DNA of 64,000 bases from Pectinatus frisingensis (GTDB lineage Bacteria; Bacillota; Negativicutes; Selenomonadales; Selenomonadaceae). The number at the start of each line of letters is the position of its first letter. Positions within the stretch are counted from its first letter, which is position 1. The position numbers were made by a program, and so were the translations under genes. Below are positions 7,403-18,028 of this stretch, in pieces. Under the pieces are notes generated by a model, which worked only from the letters and a program-made list of their open reading frames with translations, did not search any database and was not told the DNA's origin. Location: NCBI RefSeq assembly GCF_015732285.1, contig NZ_WIQU01000014.1, positions 93,473 to 157,472 on the forward strand, in the 5' to 3' direction.

Positions 7403-8104
7403 TTATTCATACATTTTTTTCAATTGGGTAAGAAACATATTCATCCATTTATTATCCTGCTTTATATACTCAGGATGTGCTGCTACCTCTTCCGGCGTCT
7501 GAACATAAGTTCCAGGTATCATTTCGCCGGCACAATTCTTAATAAGTCCATTGACGATTTCAGCCGTATTTTCCAAATGATATTGAAAACCAAACACCCG
7601 TTTTTTGTAAACGAAAGCCTGGTGTTCACAAGCAGCACTTGATGCTATGCACTCTGCTTTTTGAGGAAGTTCACTAAAGGTATCGCCATGCCATTGAAAA
7701 ACAATTGGATTTTCCGGGAAAAAAGAAAACAAAGGAGACTGTCTTGCCCTTTCGCTCAACCGTATCGGAAACCAACCAATTTCCTTACAAGGATTAGCAG
7801 TCACCTTACCACCAATCGCGTCAGCCAGTAACTGGCCGCCAAGGCAAAGTCCTATGACAATCTTACCTGCTGCAATACTTTCCTTGATAAATACTTTTTC
7901 CTTAGCAAGCCAAGGATAATTTTTTTCGTCATAAATATTCATCGGACCACCCATGATCACGAGCCAGTCAAAATCTTTTTGCCTTGGCAAAGAGTCACTT
8001 TGATATAATTGTGTACTGCTCACAAAGCAATTGTTTTCTTCTGCCCACGTAAGAATACTGCCGGGATTTTCAAATGGTACATGCTGCAAATAGTGTATTC
8101 TCAT
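7403..8104 (-). CDS. Class I glutamine amidotransferase (GMP synthase-like)
   Basis: 233 residues. The class I GATase triad is visible: Cys in GLCLGGQLLADA (about residue 88), His in FQYHLE and Glu immediately after (about 172-174). The early motif MGGPMNIYDE and QWHGDTF are typical of the stand-alone GMP-synthase-like group, which includes gamma-glutamyl-compound hydrolases. The substrate cannot be told from the sequence. The ATG at 8104 begins MRIHYLQH, which aligns with family N-termini. A longer frame to 8140 would add an unrelated basic leader. It is monocistronic as far as can be seen. Confidence 0.8.
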   Translation of the reverse strand: MRIHYLQHVPFENPGSILTWAEENNCFVSSTQLYQSDSLPRQKDFDWLVIMGGPMNIYDEKNYPWLAKEKVFIKESIAAGKIVIGLCLGGQLLADAIGGKVTANPCKEIGWFPIRLSERARQSPLFSFFPENPIVFQWHGDTFSELPQKAECIASSAACEHQAFVYKKRVFGFQYHLENTAEIVNGLIKNCAGEMIPGTYVQTPEEVAAHPEYIKQDNKWMNMFLTQLKKMYE

Positions 8105-8369
8105 ATTTTCCCTACCTCTCATCTTTTTTTCAGACGGCAAAGTTTAAATTATTTTACCATAATCGCTGATAAAATGCCGACTGCCTTACCTGATAAAACA
8201 TATGCCAACATATTTTATCATAATGAAATTATAGCATAGCTAAATTTAACGAACAATAAAAACACATTTCCCCATCATTCATTAAACCGACTATTCATCG
8301 AAAAATAATAAGAGCACCTGTCACTTACTATTTAAAAGCAGAGCAACAGGCACTTTTGTTAATCATTTA
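8105..8369. other. Intergenic region with D-lactate dehydrogenase terminator
   Basis: Near 8311-8357, AGAG..CCTGT pairs with ACAGG..CTTT, with two internal mismatches, and on the minus strand leads into a T-rich tail; it is the probable terminator of the dehydrogenase. A TGATAAAAT ... ATTTTATCA pair around 8167-8220 is unassigned. Confidence 0.45.
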
Positions 8370-11222
8370 TTATTTTGCGCACTCGTCAACCAAATAGGCA
8401 ATGGATTGGTAACAAATGCCACTTTTCGCTGCAAGTCCCACTTCACAGGTTCGACTATTTGAATAGCCATGTTTACAGCCAGCCGGAATTGCTTCATTCA
8501 AATGTTCTAAAGCCGATTCATTCAGTTCAGGAATTTTAAATCCCTTATCACCGGCAAAGCCACAGCAATGAACTTTTTCCGGAATGATTACTTTGTCGGC
8601 GCACGCTTCAGCAACATCCTTAAATTTTTCAAACATCCCCATCTTTCTGGAACTGCATGTAACATGGAGCATAATAGTTTCTGACGATTTTTTTATATTC
8701 AACTTAGGTAAAAGAAAATCATGAATAAAATCCACTGTATCATAAATCTGAAGATTTTTCCCCATGACTTTTTTCATACGATAAACACAGGGACTGGTAT
8801 CACATAAAATAGGATATTCTCCATTGTTACTACAGCCAAGTAACAGTTTCTCCAGTTCAGCACTCATACGATCTGCCGCTTCAAAAAAGCCTTCACTTTC
8901 AAACGGCATACCGCAGCAATATTTATCCATATTATCCGGCAGTATTACTGCGTAGCCTGCTTTTTTCAGCAAAGATAGCATTACATCACTAACCTGGCGT
9001 TTATCATCATCCAATTTAGAAGGCCCCATCATTCGTGTTACACAACTAGGATAATAAACCACTTTTGGTTTCTGCGTATCGTTTTCCGATATCGTTTGTT
9101 GTGGTGTAGCACCTTTTTTCGGCATCCATTTTGTCCAGCGGGGAATTTTCCCACCGCTGGCATCTCTGACTTTTTTTGCAATATATTCCATAGCAGTCGT
9201 TCCCAATACCGAATGAGCTGCATTGGCTCCAGTTAATCCAAATTTCATAAAACTACTTACACCAGCAAAATGATTAGTTATAAAATCTGCCGTATTTTTA
9301 GCACTGTCAGTAGCCGCCAATGAACGTTCATGTTTAGTAAAATCACCCGTATTGATTGAAACAGGACAAGACAGCTGACATAATCCATCTGCTGCACAGG
9401 TTGCTTCACCGAGATATTCATAAGCTTTTTTAAATTGGTTCAGCAAATTCGGACTTTTCCCTGTGACGGTCAGGCGGGTAATTTCCCTTTGTGTAGCAAT
9501 TCGCTGCCGCGGTGAAAAAGTCAGATTATGCGATGGGCAGTTGACTTCACAGTAACCACACTCTATACATTTATCAATTATCCCATCTGTTGGCAGCATT
9601 GCTTTAATATTTTCAACAAATAAATTACCATTTTCCGTAATAATTACATCTGGATTCAATATATCGTCCGCATCAAAGGCAGTTTTTAATTGTTTCATTA
9701 GTTTATAGGCCTTTTTACCCCATTCCATTTCGACAAATGGTGCCATATTGCGGCCCGTACCATGTTCAGCTTTTAACGAACCATTATATGTTCCTACAAC
9801 GAATGAACAGATATCTTCGATGAACACTTTATATCTTTGTTTATCCTCTTTTGAACTAAATGACTGTGTGAATACAAAATGGACATTTCCATCCAGAGCA
9901 TGACCATAAATGATTCCATCACCATAGCCATGTTCATCCATACATTTACGTAATGTCATTACTCCATCTGCCAATTTTTCTTTTGGAAAAGCAATGTCTT
10001 CAATTATAACTGTTGTGCCGATTTCCCGTATTCCGCCGACAGCCGGAAATATTCCCGCCCTAATTTTCCAAAGTTGTTCATATTCTTTTCTTACATCAGT
10101 AAATTCAATTGGTTCGAGCACTTTAATATCCGATAATTTTTCTTTTACCTGCCCTATTTGTTCATAAAGCGTCTCATTATCTTCAGCCCGTATCTCCACT
10201 AACAAAGCAGCAGCCTGCTCTGGTAATGTTTTTATATAAGACGGCACTCCGGGTTCATCTTCAACGGAGCGCAATGATACCCTGTCCAAGAGTTCTGCTG
10301 CCGACACCAGTGGTCTGTATAGTTTCATGACTGCCAGACAAGCAGTATTCATATCAGGAAAAATCATTAACGAAGATGCCTTATATTTATTGTCTAATAC
10401 AGTTCTATACGTTATCTCGGCGATAAGCGCCAGTGTTCCTTCTGATCCTATCAACAGATGTTTTAAAATGTCGATCGGATCATGATAATCAACAAATGCG
10501 TTCAAACTATAACCTGTGGTATTTTTTATCTTAAACTTATGCTTTATTAATTCCCTAAGCTTATCATCTGACTGAACTTCATCTCGCATAGTCTGCAATT
10601 CTTCAACTAATTTACTATGTTCACTTTCCCATGATTTTCGCGACTGTGCATTGGCTGTATCCAATACTGATCCATCAGCAAAGACTACTTTCATATCCTC
10701 CACTGTTTTGTAGCTGTTATCTGAGGTTCCGCAGCACATACCGCTGGCGTTATTAGCTGCCATTCCACCAATCATTGCATGATCAATAGAAGCAGGATCC
10801 GGACCAATTTTGCGCGAATATGGTTTCAGATATAAATTAGCCGCTGAACCGATTATTCCCGGTTGAAGAGTAATTCGACTGCCATCATCATCTATTGAAT
10901 AACTTTGCCAGCCTTCAGATATAACTACCAGCACCGAATCAGTCAAAGCCTGTCCACATAAACTTGTTCCGGCTGCCCTAAACGTAAGCGGTATTTTCTG
11001 TATAGCCGCTTCCTTGATCAAAGAAGAAACTTCTGTAATATCTCTCACTTGTACCACAATTTTAGGCGTTATCCGATACAGACTGGCATCTACACCATAA
11101 GCATATCTTCTGACAATATCTGTAAAAATACGATTCTGCGGTATATATCGCCGAATATTGTGATAAAACTCTTGGTATGGTACAGGCAAATCATTATCGT
11201 TATTTCTATATTTTAGTGCCAT
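8370..11222 (-). CDS. D-lactate dehydrogenase-like FAD/Fe-S oxidoreductase
   Basis: 950 residues. The order of parts is an FAD-binding PCMH domain (about 30-230: FRAAGTSLCGQ, GPDPASIDHAMIGGMAANNASG), an FAD-oxidase C-terminal domain (about 240-560, with YGHALDGNVHF), two [4Fe-4S] clusters (CIECGYCEVNCP and CAADGLCQLSCP, about 590-680), then two CCG repeats (CCGMPF and CCGFAGDKGF) as in GlpC/HdrB/LutA. This fusion matches quinone-independent Dld-II-type D-lactate dehydrogenases, which oxidise D-lactate to pyruvate at the membrane; a glycolate or 2-hydroxyglutarate substrate is possible. The ATG at 11222 has GGAGGG about 10 nt before it. The open frame continues 62 codons upstream without family resemblance. 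Confidence 0.85.
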   Translation of the reverse strand: MALKYRNNDNDLPVPYQEFYHNIRRYIPQNRIFTDIVRRYAYGVDASLYRITPKIVVQVRDITEVSSLIKEAAIQKIPLTFRAAGTSLCGQALTDSVLVVISEGWQSYSIDDDGSRITLQPGIIGSAANLYLKPYSRKIGPDPASIDHAMIGGMAANNASGMCCGTSDNSYKTVEDMKVVFADGSVLDTANAQSRKSWESEHSKLVEELQTMRDEVQSDDKLRELIKHKFKIKNTTGYSLNAFVDYHDPIDILKHLLIGSEGTLALIAEITYRTVLDNKYKASSLMIFPDMNTACLAVMKLYRPLVSAAELLDRVSLRSVEDEPGVPSYIKTLPEQAAALLVEIRAEDNETLYEQIGQVKEKLSDIKVLEPIEFTDVRKEYEQLWKIRAGIFPAVGGIREIGTTVIIEDIAFPKEKLADGVMTLRKCMDEHGYGDGIIYGHALDGNVHFVFTQSFSSKEDKQRYKVFIEDICSFVVGTYNGSLKAEHGTGRNMAPFVEMEWGKKAYKLMKQLKTAFDADDILNPDVIITENGNLFVENIKAMLPTDGIIDKCIECGYCEVNCPSHNLTFSPRQRIATQREITRLTVTGKSPNLLNQFKKAYEYLGEATCAADGLCQLSCPVSINTGDFTKHERSLAATDSAKNTADFITNHFAGVSSFMKFGLTGANAAHSVLGTTAMEYIAKKVRDASGGKIPRWTKWMPKKGATPQQTISENDTQKPKVVYYPSCVTRMMGPSKLDDDKRQVSDVMLSLLKKAGYAVILPDNMDKYCCGMPFESEGFFEAADRMSAELEKLLLGCSNNGEYPILCDTSPCVYRMKKVMGKNLQIYDTVDFIHDFLLPKLNIKKSSETIMLHVTCSSRKMGMFEKFKDVAEACADKVIIPEKVHCCGFAGDKGFKIPELNESALEHLNEAIPAGCKHGYSNSRTCEVGLAAKSGICYQSIAYLVDECAK

Positions 11223-11665
11223 AAGATGATCACCCTCCTTATTTGACCTTCCGGCATCCATAAAATGTATAATTAATTTATTGCAGCAAACCGCCCCACC
11301 ATAAAACTCTGTCCTAAACATCTGCAATCTAAGCTTAAACATTTTTACCGTGCCGTCAGCAATCTTATACAATTTATATGATAACTTATTATCAAAACAC
11401 GTCAACACCTATGCAAATTGCCTTGAATAATCAATAAATTTGTTTTTATAAGTATATGCTTTACAGTTTTCCTTATTTGACATTTTCTTGAATACCCAGC
11501 AATTATTTTTCAACTTTTCCAATATTTCCAAAAGCCTTATATATAAGCTATCTGCAATTATATTTATAATATATTCATATTTTTATTGATTCTTTTTGAA
11601 TTACGGCTATTATTAAGTATTTACTCCCGCTTAATATAAAAACATGGCCGATTTTATGAATAAAA
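11223..11665. other. AT-rich intergenic region before the dehydrogenase
   Basis: About 440 bases, including the upstream in-frame extension of the dehydrogenase ORF to 11408. I see no conserved gene or clear promoter; it is rich in A/T. Confidence 0.4.
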
Positions 11666-11719
11666 AAGCATGATTGTCTGCAATAAAAATCATATAATCA
11701 ACTGCAGGCAATCATGCTT
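11666..11719 (-). terminator. Terminator of the amino acid permease
   Basis: AAGCATGATTGTCTGCA (11666-11682) pairs with TGCAGGCAATCATGCTT (11703-11719), 17 bp with one wobble. On the minus strand it is followed by six T. Confidence 0.8.
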
Positions 11720-11740
11720 CTTTATTCGTATCACTTTATA

Positions 11741-13117
11741 TTATTTATTTAGCAGACTGTGTTTACAACTATAGCCAAAGTATATAAATAATCCTATAGT
11801 ACACCAAACTATAAATCGTATCCATGTTTCAATCGGTAAATTATACATTAAATAACCACAGGAAAATACGGCCAGCGGTCCCACTGCCCATACTGCCGGG
11901 CAGCGAAATTTTCTTGGTAAATCGGGTTTTCTCAGCCGCAATACCATTACTCCCACCGCTGCAACAAAAAATGCCGACAAAGTACCGATATTGGCCATCT
12001 CAGCGATAACTCCAATGGGTGCAAATCCGGCAATAACCGATACTACGATGCAGCCGACTGTGGTAACTATATACGGAGTCCTATATTTCGAATGTATTTT
12101 GCAGATTTGGGCTGGAATCATACCGTCGCGACTCATAGCAAAGAAAATACGCGCTTGTCCATATAATAAAACCAAAAGCACTGTGGTAATACCGCAGATT
12201 GCCCCCACTCCTACTAATGCCGATCCGATATTATAACCAATATAACGCAGAGCATAGGCAACCGGTTCCGGATTATTGAGTGAAGTATATGGTACTACTC
12301 CAGTGAGAACACCTGCTACTGCGACATAAAGCAATGTGCAAATTATTAATGAACCGATCATTCCCCGCGGTAAATCACGGGCCGGATTCTTACATTCCTC
12401 AGCAGTAGTGGCTACAGCATCAAATCCAATATATGCAAAAAACACAATAGCGGCTCCACCGGCTACTCCCGAAAAACCAAATGGCATAAATGGATGCCAG
12501 TTCATTGTATCAACTTTAGGTCCTGCCAAAAACAAAAATATAAAAATAGCAAGCAGCTTAACTCCTACCAAAATACGATTCAATTTTGTACTTTCTTTGG
12601 TACCACGTACAAGAAAAAATGATAATAATAGTGTTATTAAAATTGCCGGTATATTTATTAATCCCCCATCTGCCGGAACATGCGTGAAAGCAAATGGAAG
12701 CTGCACACCCGCCGACTGAAAAAGCCCGGTAACGTACCCGGACCAGCCAGCGGCAACAGCACTTGATGTAACAGTATACTCCAGCACCAGATTCCACCCG
12801 ACAATAAAAGCTACAATTTCACCCAATGAAGCATACGAGTATGTATAAGCGCTCCCTGAAATCGGTACAATTGAAGAAAATTCGGCATAAGCCAGTCCTG
12901 CCATCCCGCAGGCAAAACCGGAAATAATAAATGACAACATGACTGCAGGACCTGCATATTTAGCCGCTGCCACACCGGTCAGGACGAATATTCCTGTTCC
13001 TATCACGCCCCCTATTCCCAATAAAATAAGGTCTATAACTCCCAGATTTTTGACCATCCCCGATGCCAAGGCCATCTGCTTCATTTGTTCAATATCTTTT
13101 GTCCGAAAAAAATTCAT
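11741..13117 (-). CDS. APC-superfamily amino acid permease (YfnA/CAT-like)
   Basis: 458 residues with about twelve membrane helices. The first helix motif GIGGVIGTGIFVLTG is the APC substrate-backbone binding stretch. AYAEFSSIVPISGSAYTYSYASLGE and FFAYIGFDAVATTAEECKNPARDLPRG are the family signatures; the latter typifies the cationic amino acid transporter (CAT/YfnA) branch. It should carry out proton-coupled amino acid uptake; the substrate is not decided by sequence. The gene lies beside a LysR gene on the same strand but 130 bases away, with its own terminator, so it is probably a single-gene unit. Confidence 0.82.
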   Translation of the reverse strand: MNFFRTKDIEQMKQMALASGMVKNLGVIDLILLGIGGVIGTGIFVLTGVAAAKYAGPAVMLSFIISGFACGMAGLAYAEFSSIVPISGSAYTYSYASLGEIVAFIVGWNLVLEYTVTSSAVAAGWSGYVTGLFQSAGVQLPFAFTHVPADGGLINIPAILITLLLSFFLVRGTKESTKLNRILVGVKLLAIFIFLFLAGPKVDTMNWHPFMPFGFSGVAGGAAIVFFAYIGFDAVATTAEECKNPARDLPRGMIGSLIICTLLYVAVAGVLTGVVPYTSLNNPEPVAYALRYIGYNIGSALVGVGAICGITTVLLVLLYGQARIFFAMSRDGMIPAQICKIHSKYRTPYIVTTVGCIVVSVIAGFAPIGVIAEMANIGTLSAFFVAAVGVMVLRLRKPDLPRKFRCPAVWAVGPLAVFSCGYLMYNLPIETWIRFIVWCTIGLFIYFGYSCKHSLLNK

Positions 13118-13248
13118 AGCGCATCACATTCTCCTAGTATATTATGACTTTAGTTTTCTGCATCTTTACAATTATACTTTAATTTTTCTGCATAGCATAT
13201 AGATTAATATTAGTTTTTTTAATTTTCTCCGCAAATTTATTGCGAAAT

Positions 13249-14130
13249 TTAAATTTTTTTAAAAAACTGCTGCAGACTTTCAATGAGCTTAAGCGATGCC
13301 GCCGACATATGGCGGCCCTTACGATAAACTATACCAATAGTCCTTTTTATTGCCGTATCTGCAAACGGTATTGCTTTAATACTGCGCCGATTACACATAC
13401 TGCGTACATAAAGATGCGGTAGTACACTCACCCCAATGTTTTGCTCTACCATTTCACGTAAATCATCCATTTGACTAAGTTCCAGTATTGGTGAAAACGG
13501 ACAACCCTTTATTTTGCAAGCTTCATCAAAAATTCGTCTTATTATAAAATTTTCCGACATCAATATAAGCGGAACATCGCCAAGCTCTTTGAACTTTACT
13601 TGTTTTTTCCCTGCAAATGGATGATTTTGGGCCGTCATCACAACCATTTCTTCTTGGTATAGCGGAACACTAGTCAACTCCTTGTTGACAATTGGTAAAA
13701 ATACCACACCAAAATCTAATTCATTTTGTACCAGTCTATGACATATCTGCTCTGTTGACAATTGCTGCAGTTCAATATGGATTTTAGGATATTCTTTATG
13801 GAACTCAATTATTGTTTCCATCATCAAATAAGTCCCCAGGCATGCTACCTTTATTCTCCCCAATGCCAATCCGTTAAGCTGGCTTATCTCTGTCCTGGCC
13901 TGTTCAATTGTATCAAAAATCCTCATGCTGTGTTTAAATAATATTTCCCCTGCAGGCGTAATCAAAACCGTTTTACCGACTCTGTCAAATAACTTAGCCC
14001 CTATTTCCTGTTCAAGTACTTGTATTTGCTGGCTCAATGTGGGTTGTGCTATATTAAGGCTTTCTGCCGCTTTTGTAAAATGACGATATTTACACACTGC
14101 CATAAAATATTGTAAATGTCTTATTTCCAT
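13249..14130 (-). CDS. alsR: LysR regulator, probable AlsR
   Basis: 293 residues: helix-turn-helix about 1-60 (FTKAAESLNIAQPTLSQQIQVLE in outline, AQPTLSQQ as recognition helix) and a substrate-binding domain from about 90. It is divergent from alsS-alsD, the same arrangement as Bacillus alsR-alsSD, where AlsR activates acetoin synthesis in response to acetate and low pH. The symbol is given from this context. A dyad with core ATAG-N7-CTAT lies 15 bases before its start. Confidence 0.75.
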   Translation of the reverse strand: MEIRHLQYFMAVCKYRHFTKAAESLNIAQPTLSQQIQVLEQEIGAKLFDRVGKTVLITPAGEILFKHSMRIFDTIEQARTEISQLNGLALGRIKVACLGTYLMMETIIEFHKEYPKIHIELQQLSTEQICHRLVQNELDFGVVFLPIVNKELTSVPLYQEEMVVMTAQNHPFAGKKQVKFKELGDVPLILMSENFIIRRIFDEACKIKGCPFSPILELSQMDDLREMVEQNIGVSVLPHLYVRSMCNRRSIKAIPFADTAIKRTIGIVYRKGRHMSAASLKLIESLQQFFKKI

Positions 14131-14144
14131 TTTTAACCTCCATT

Positions 14145-14159
14145 ATAGTTTATACCTAT
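14145..14159. promoter_or_regulatory. Candidate AlsR box
   Basis: ATAG-N7-CTAT between alsR and alsS. It fits the LysR T-N11-A rule and matches the core found before the LysR gene at 6238. Confidence 0.45.
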
Positions 14160-14352
14160 TATAATAATCGAAAAATATTAATTGAACAATCATTTTCTTT
14201 GTGTTATATTGTGTTTATGGAAAGGCACTAAATCAATTAATATCATTTATAGTAATTTTTGCTTTTTCATTTCTTGTATTTTTTCGGCCGGAAAAATTTG
14301 TTAATGAAAGACAGCCTATAAAAATATATGCTTTATTAAAGAAGGTATAGTC

Positions 14353-16065
14353 ATGCAACAATTAGAAATGAAAAAAACTGTTGACGTAAAAACAGATTCT
14401 GCTCCGAAACAGCTTACCGGTGCAGAATTAGTAATAAAAAGTCTGGAAAAACAAGACGTAAAATACATTTTCGGTATCCCTGGCGCCAAAATTGATAAGG
14501 TATTTGATGTTCTGCAGGACCACGGTCCAAAACTCATCGTCTGCCGTCACGAACAAAATGCCGCTTTTATGGCAGCAGCAGTTGGACGCCTAACCTGTAA
14601 ACCCGGTGTATGTCTTGCCACGTCGGGACCAGGTGCCACTAATCTGGTTACAGGACTTGCTACTGCAAACGCAGAAAATGATCCGGTAGTCGCATTAGTC
14701 GGCAATGTCAGCCGTGATGACAAACTAAAACAAACCCACCAGGCACTTGATAATATTGCAGTATTCAAGCCTATCACCAAATATAGTGCGGAAGTAATTC
14801 ATCCCAGTACTGTTCCTGAAGTTATGATGAATGCTTTCCGTGCAGCCGAATCTTCTAAACAAGGTGCTGCTGTAGTAAGTTTTCCACAGGATGTGCTGGG
14901 TGAAACTACATCGGCAAGACCGCTAAATAATTTTACCAGATCAGAACTTGGCAGTGCTCCGGAAAATGCTGTCGAAAGAGCGATAGCCGCTTTAAAATAT
15001 GCTAAAATGCCTGTAATATTGGCAGGTATACGGGCAAATCGTTTTTCTGTGGTGAGAGCGGTACGAACTTTATTAAAAAAATGCAGTATCCCCGTGATCG
15101 AAACATTTCAGGCATCCGGTCTTATCTCTCGGAATTTAGAAGAAAATTTTCTTGGCCGAGTCGGATTATTCCGCAATCAGCCCGGTGACCATGTTCTTGA
15201 AAAAGCCGATGTATTACTTACTATAGGCTACGACCCTGTAGAATATGATCCCAAATATTGGAATGATAATACAGACCGTATCATCATTCATTTAGATGAG
15301 AACTCTCCTGCTATCGACAACTGCTACCAACCCAATATAGAACTTATCGGCAACATTGAAGCAACTGTCAACGAAATTACCAAACGCTTGGATAAAGTAA
15401 GTATTGCCCCGGAAAATCTGCACTTTTTAGATATCATGCGTGATGAATTATCTGCCAATGATATCCCTCCAAGAAATAATTCTACCAACTTAGTTCATCC
15501 TCTGCAATTCATCCATGAACTACGCAGTGCAATCAGTGACAGCACGACAGTAACCTGCGATGTTGGTTCGCATTATATCTGGATGGCCCGTCATTTTCGG
15601 ACTTATGAACCAAAAACACTGTTGTTCAGCAATGGTATGCAGACACTTGGCGTTGCCCTGCCTTGGGCAATAGCTGCCAGCCTTGTCAACAACAAAGCTA
15701 AAACTATTGCTATTTCCGGTGACGGTGGCTTCTTATTTTCTGCCATGGAATTGGAAACAGCCGTCCGTTTGAAACTGCCGATTGTCCATTTCGTTTGGAG
15801 GGATGGAACTTACAATATGGTTGCTTTTCAACAAATGATGAAGTACAATAGGACCTCGGGTATAAATTTTGGTTCTGTTGACGTGGTAAAGTATGCTGCT
15901 GCATTTGGCGCTAAGGGATTACGTGTCAATTCACCTGATGAACTGAATACCGTTTTAAATAAAGCATTGTCTTATAACGATTGTCCTGTAGTTGTCGATG
16001 TCCCGATAGATTATCGCGATAATATTAAACTTGGCATGCAAATATTGCCAAATCAACTTAATTAA
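14353..16065 (+). CDS. alsS: Catabolic acetolactate synthase
   Basis: 570 residues. Joins two pyruvates to 2-acetolactate with loss of CO2, using thiamine diphosphate. Seen are the N-terminal TPP pyrimidine domain with the essential Glu in [11 protein letters not shown] (about residue 64), a central domain, and the C-terminal PP domain with the GDG...N motif ([16 protein letters not shown] ... WRDGTYN). It is followed 31 bases later by acetolactate decarboxylase and not by a regulatory subunit or other isoleucine/valine genes, which marks it as the catabolic acetoin-forming enzyme. GAAGG lies 7 nt before the ATG. Likely controlled by the divergent LysR gene. Confidence 0.93.
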   Translation: MQQLEMKKTVDVKTDSAPKQLTGAELVIKSLEKQDVKYIFGIPGAKIDKVFDVLQDHGPKLIVCRHEQNAAFMAAAVGRLTCKPGVCLATSGPGATNLVTGLATANAENDPVVALVGNVSRDDKLKQTHQALDNIAVFKPITKYSAEVIHPSTVPEVMMNAFRAAESSKQGAAVVSFPQDVLGETTSARPLNNFTRSELGSAPENAVERAIAALKYAKMPVILAGIRANRFSVVRAVRTLLKKCSIPVIETFQASGLISRNLEENFLGRVGLFRNQPGDHVLEKADVLLTIGYDPVEYDPKYWNDNTDRIIIHLDENSPAIDNCYQPNIELIGNIEATVNEITKRLDKVSIAPENLHFLDIMRDELSANDIPPRNNSTNLVHPLQFIHELRSAISDSTTVTCDVGSHYIWMARHFRTYEPKTLLFSNGMQTLGVALPWAIAASLVNNKAKTIAISGDGGFLFSAMELETAVRLKLPIVHFVWRDGTYNMVAFQQMMKYNRTSGINFGSVDVVKYAAAFGAKGLRVNSPDELNTVLNKALSYNDCPVVVDVPIDYRDNIKLGMQILPNQLN

Positions 16066-16096
16066 TCAATTGTTCATTTTGAAAGAGGTGTTATAA

Positions 16097-16822
16097 ATGG
16101 ACGTAAAATCTCGTTTATACAAACCTGGTGAAATATATCAGGTATCGACCATGACGGCACTATTAGACGGTGTCTATGATGGTGTTCTCAATTACGATCA
16201 GATAAAACAACATGGTAATTTTGGTATTGGTACTTTTTCTCACCTGGATGGTGAGTTAATTGGTTTCGATGGCAACTTTTATCGGTTGCGCGGTGGTTGT
16301 GCAGTTCCAATGGTATCACAGGACCGTACGCCATTTTGTACCGTGACTTATTTTAATCCGCAAATTACCTATACAGTTGATAAACCAATGAATAAAATTA
16401 CCTTCGAAAAATTATTGAAGAAACTTGTACCAAGCGAAAATCTATTTTATGCTGTATGTATCGATGGTATCTTTAAGGAAGTAAATACCCGTACTGTCAG
16501 CTATCAGGAAAAATATATTCCGATGACTGAAGCAGTAAATTCACAACAGACAATCAATTTCAAAAATGTAAAAGGAAAAATTGTCGGATTCTGGACACCC
16601 TTCTATGCCCAGGGAATTGCCGTTTCTGGCTACCATTTTCATTTTATTGATGATGCTTTACAAAAAGGCGGTCATGTATTTGACTATACAGTAGATGACG
16701 TGAAAATTTCCATTGATCAAAAAACTCATATGAATCTATATACACCTGATATAAAATCCTTTCTCAATGCAAAACTATCACGCAATGATTTAATGAATGA
16801 AATAAAAATTGCTGAAGGATAA
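16097..16822 (+). CDS. alsD: Alpha-acetolactate decarboxylase
   Basis: 241 residues. Converts 2-acetolactate to acetoin. Family features are the opening VSTMTALLDGVYDG, the FGIGTFSHLDGELIGFDG block and the zinc-site histidines in GYHFHFIDD...GGHVFDY (about residues 180-205). It sits in one operon with alsS and ends at a strong terminator. GAGGTG before the ATG is a good ribosome site. The pair removes excess pyruvate as a neutral product. Confidence 0.93.
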   Translation: MDVKSRLYKPGEIYQVSTMTALLDGVYDGVLNYDQIKQHGNFGIGTFSHLDGELIGFDGNFYRLRGGCAVPMVSQDRTPFCTVTYFNPQITYTVDKPMNKITFEKLLKKLVPSENLFYAVCIDGIFKEVNTRTVSYQEKYIPMTEAVNSQQTINFKNVKGKIVGFWTPFYAQGIAVSGYHFHFIDDALQKGGHVFDYTVDDVKISIDQKTHMNLYTPDIKSFLNAKLSRNDLMNEIKIAEG

Positions 16823-16836
16823 CGCTGTAATAAATA

Positions 16837-16888
16837 AAAAAGACTGTCACACGCAACATATGAATATACCGCGTGTGACAGTCTTTTT
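16837..16888. terminator. Terminator of alsSD, possible reduced copy of the dispersed repeat
   Basis: AAAAAGACTGTCACACGC (16837-16854) pairs perfectly with 16871-16888, followed by T. The arm contains GACTGTCACAC, the same end as the nested repeat at 1799, and the loop holds CATATGAATAT, similar to that repeat's core. Confidence 0.75.
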
Positions 16889-16961
16889 GTTTGACAGCGG
16901 ACAACAATAAGCCTATGCTTAAAATATGAAGATTAATATCAATTATTCAGGGGTGAATATT

Positions 16962-17732
16962 ATGAATATTGCTTTAATAAGTGGTGCATCCAGCGGTTTA
17001 GGATGTGAATTTGTCAAATTGCTTTCGCAAGAAGGTTCTCTTGACGCCATTTGGTGCATAGCCCGCTCTCAACCAAAATTGCTTGCTATGAAAAAATCAC
17101 TGACCATGCCGTTGCAGTTGTTTTTTCTCGACCTTACCGACAAAAATTCTATTGATTCAATACAAACTGCCTTAAATAAAGAAAAACCCAATATCAAATG
17201 TTTGATCAACGCTGCCGGTATTGGTAAAATTGGCAGCTATAATGACATTTCCCTATCAGATTGTTCAACTATCGTTGATTTAAACTGTCGGGCAGCAATG
17301 CTGCTCACTCAAGCTGCATTGCCCTTTATGCATCCTCACAGCCATATACTTCAAATTTGTTCAACCGCAGCTTTCCAGCCACTTCCTTATTTCAATATTT
17401 ATGCTGCAAGTAAAGTTTTTCTTTATTATTACAGCCGGGCGTTACAAATTGAACTTACTACACGTCACATATCGGTCACAGCCGTATGTCCTTACTGGAT
17501 AAAAGATACTAATTTTATTGACACTGCCCAAAAAACTGCCGACAATACTTATATAAAACGATTTATCTTTGCTTCACGCTGTCAAAAAATTGCGATTAAA
17601 GCTTTGCATGACGCTAAAAGAGATCACAGCGTTTCCACACCAGGTATTATTTGTACAATACATCATTTTATCGCCAAATTCATTCCTTTTAGTATAATGA
17701 TGCATGGTTGGAACATTGTCAGGAAGTTATAA
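16962..17732 (+). CDS. Short-chain dehydrogenase/reductase
   Basis: 256 residues, classical SDR. The NAD(P) glycine motif is SGASSGLG at residues 7-14, then NAAG, and the catalytic Tyr/Lys is in IYAASK (about residue 147-151) with Ser in CSTAA. The later part CPYWIKDTNF is the expected P-x-x-x-x-T region. The C-terminus is more hydrophobic than usual and may touch the membrane. The ATG at 16962 has GGGGTG 6 nt before it; an ATG at 16926 would add 12 residues without support. The substrate is unknown. It stands alone after the alsSD terminator. Confidence 0.8.
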   Translation: MNIALISGASSGLGCEFVKLLSQEGSLDAIWCIARSQPKLLAMKKSLTMPLQLFFLDLTDKNSIDSIQTALNKEKPNIKCLINAAGIGKIGSYNDISLSDCSTIVDLNCRAAMLLTQAALPFMHPHSHILQICSTAAFQPLPYFNIYAASKVFLYYYSRALQIELTTRHISVTAVCPYWIKDTNFIDTAQKTADNTYIKRFIFASRCQKIAIKALHDAKRDHSVSTPGIICTIHHFIAKFIPFSIMMHGWNIVRKL

Positions 17733-18028
17733 TCATTACAAAGCAAATTTATAATACCTTCCATATAATACAATACAAAAACGTTTAGTTCTACTTTAAA
17801 AAAATTTTAGATTCCAGACTGTATACCATTATATGATAGATTTTTTATTAAAATACTCAACCACAGATTCAATAAATAATTAACATGGTTTATATCATTA
17901 AAAGTGTCAATTTTATAATGTTTATCGGTACAGCAATTTATTTTTTTAATATAATTAGTATATTTTATATTTTTTCTTATATTATTATGACTTTTTAGCA
18001 ATTACGTTTAAAATATATGATAACCCCC
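17733..18028. other. AT-rich intergenic region
   Basis: Very AT-rich, about 300 bases between the SDR and the glutamine synthetase promoter. I see no gene or stable structure in it. Confidence 0.4.

Noticed and set aside
7214..7642. 142-codon plus-strand frame
   Set aside because: It overlaps the second repeat copy and the antisense of the glutamine amidotransferase, whose triad is clear; it is a shadow.
17807..18001. 64-codon minus-strand frame in an AT-rich spacer
   Set aside because: Composition only (K, N, I, Y); no ribosome site or family pattern.
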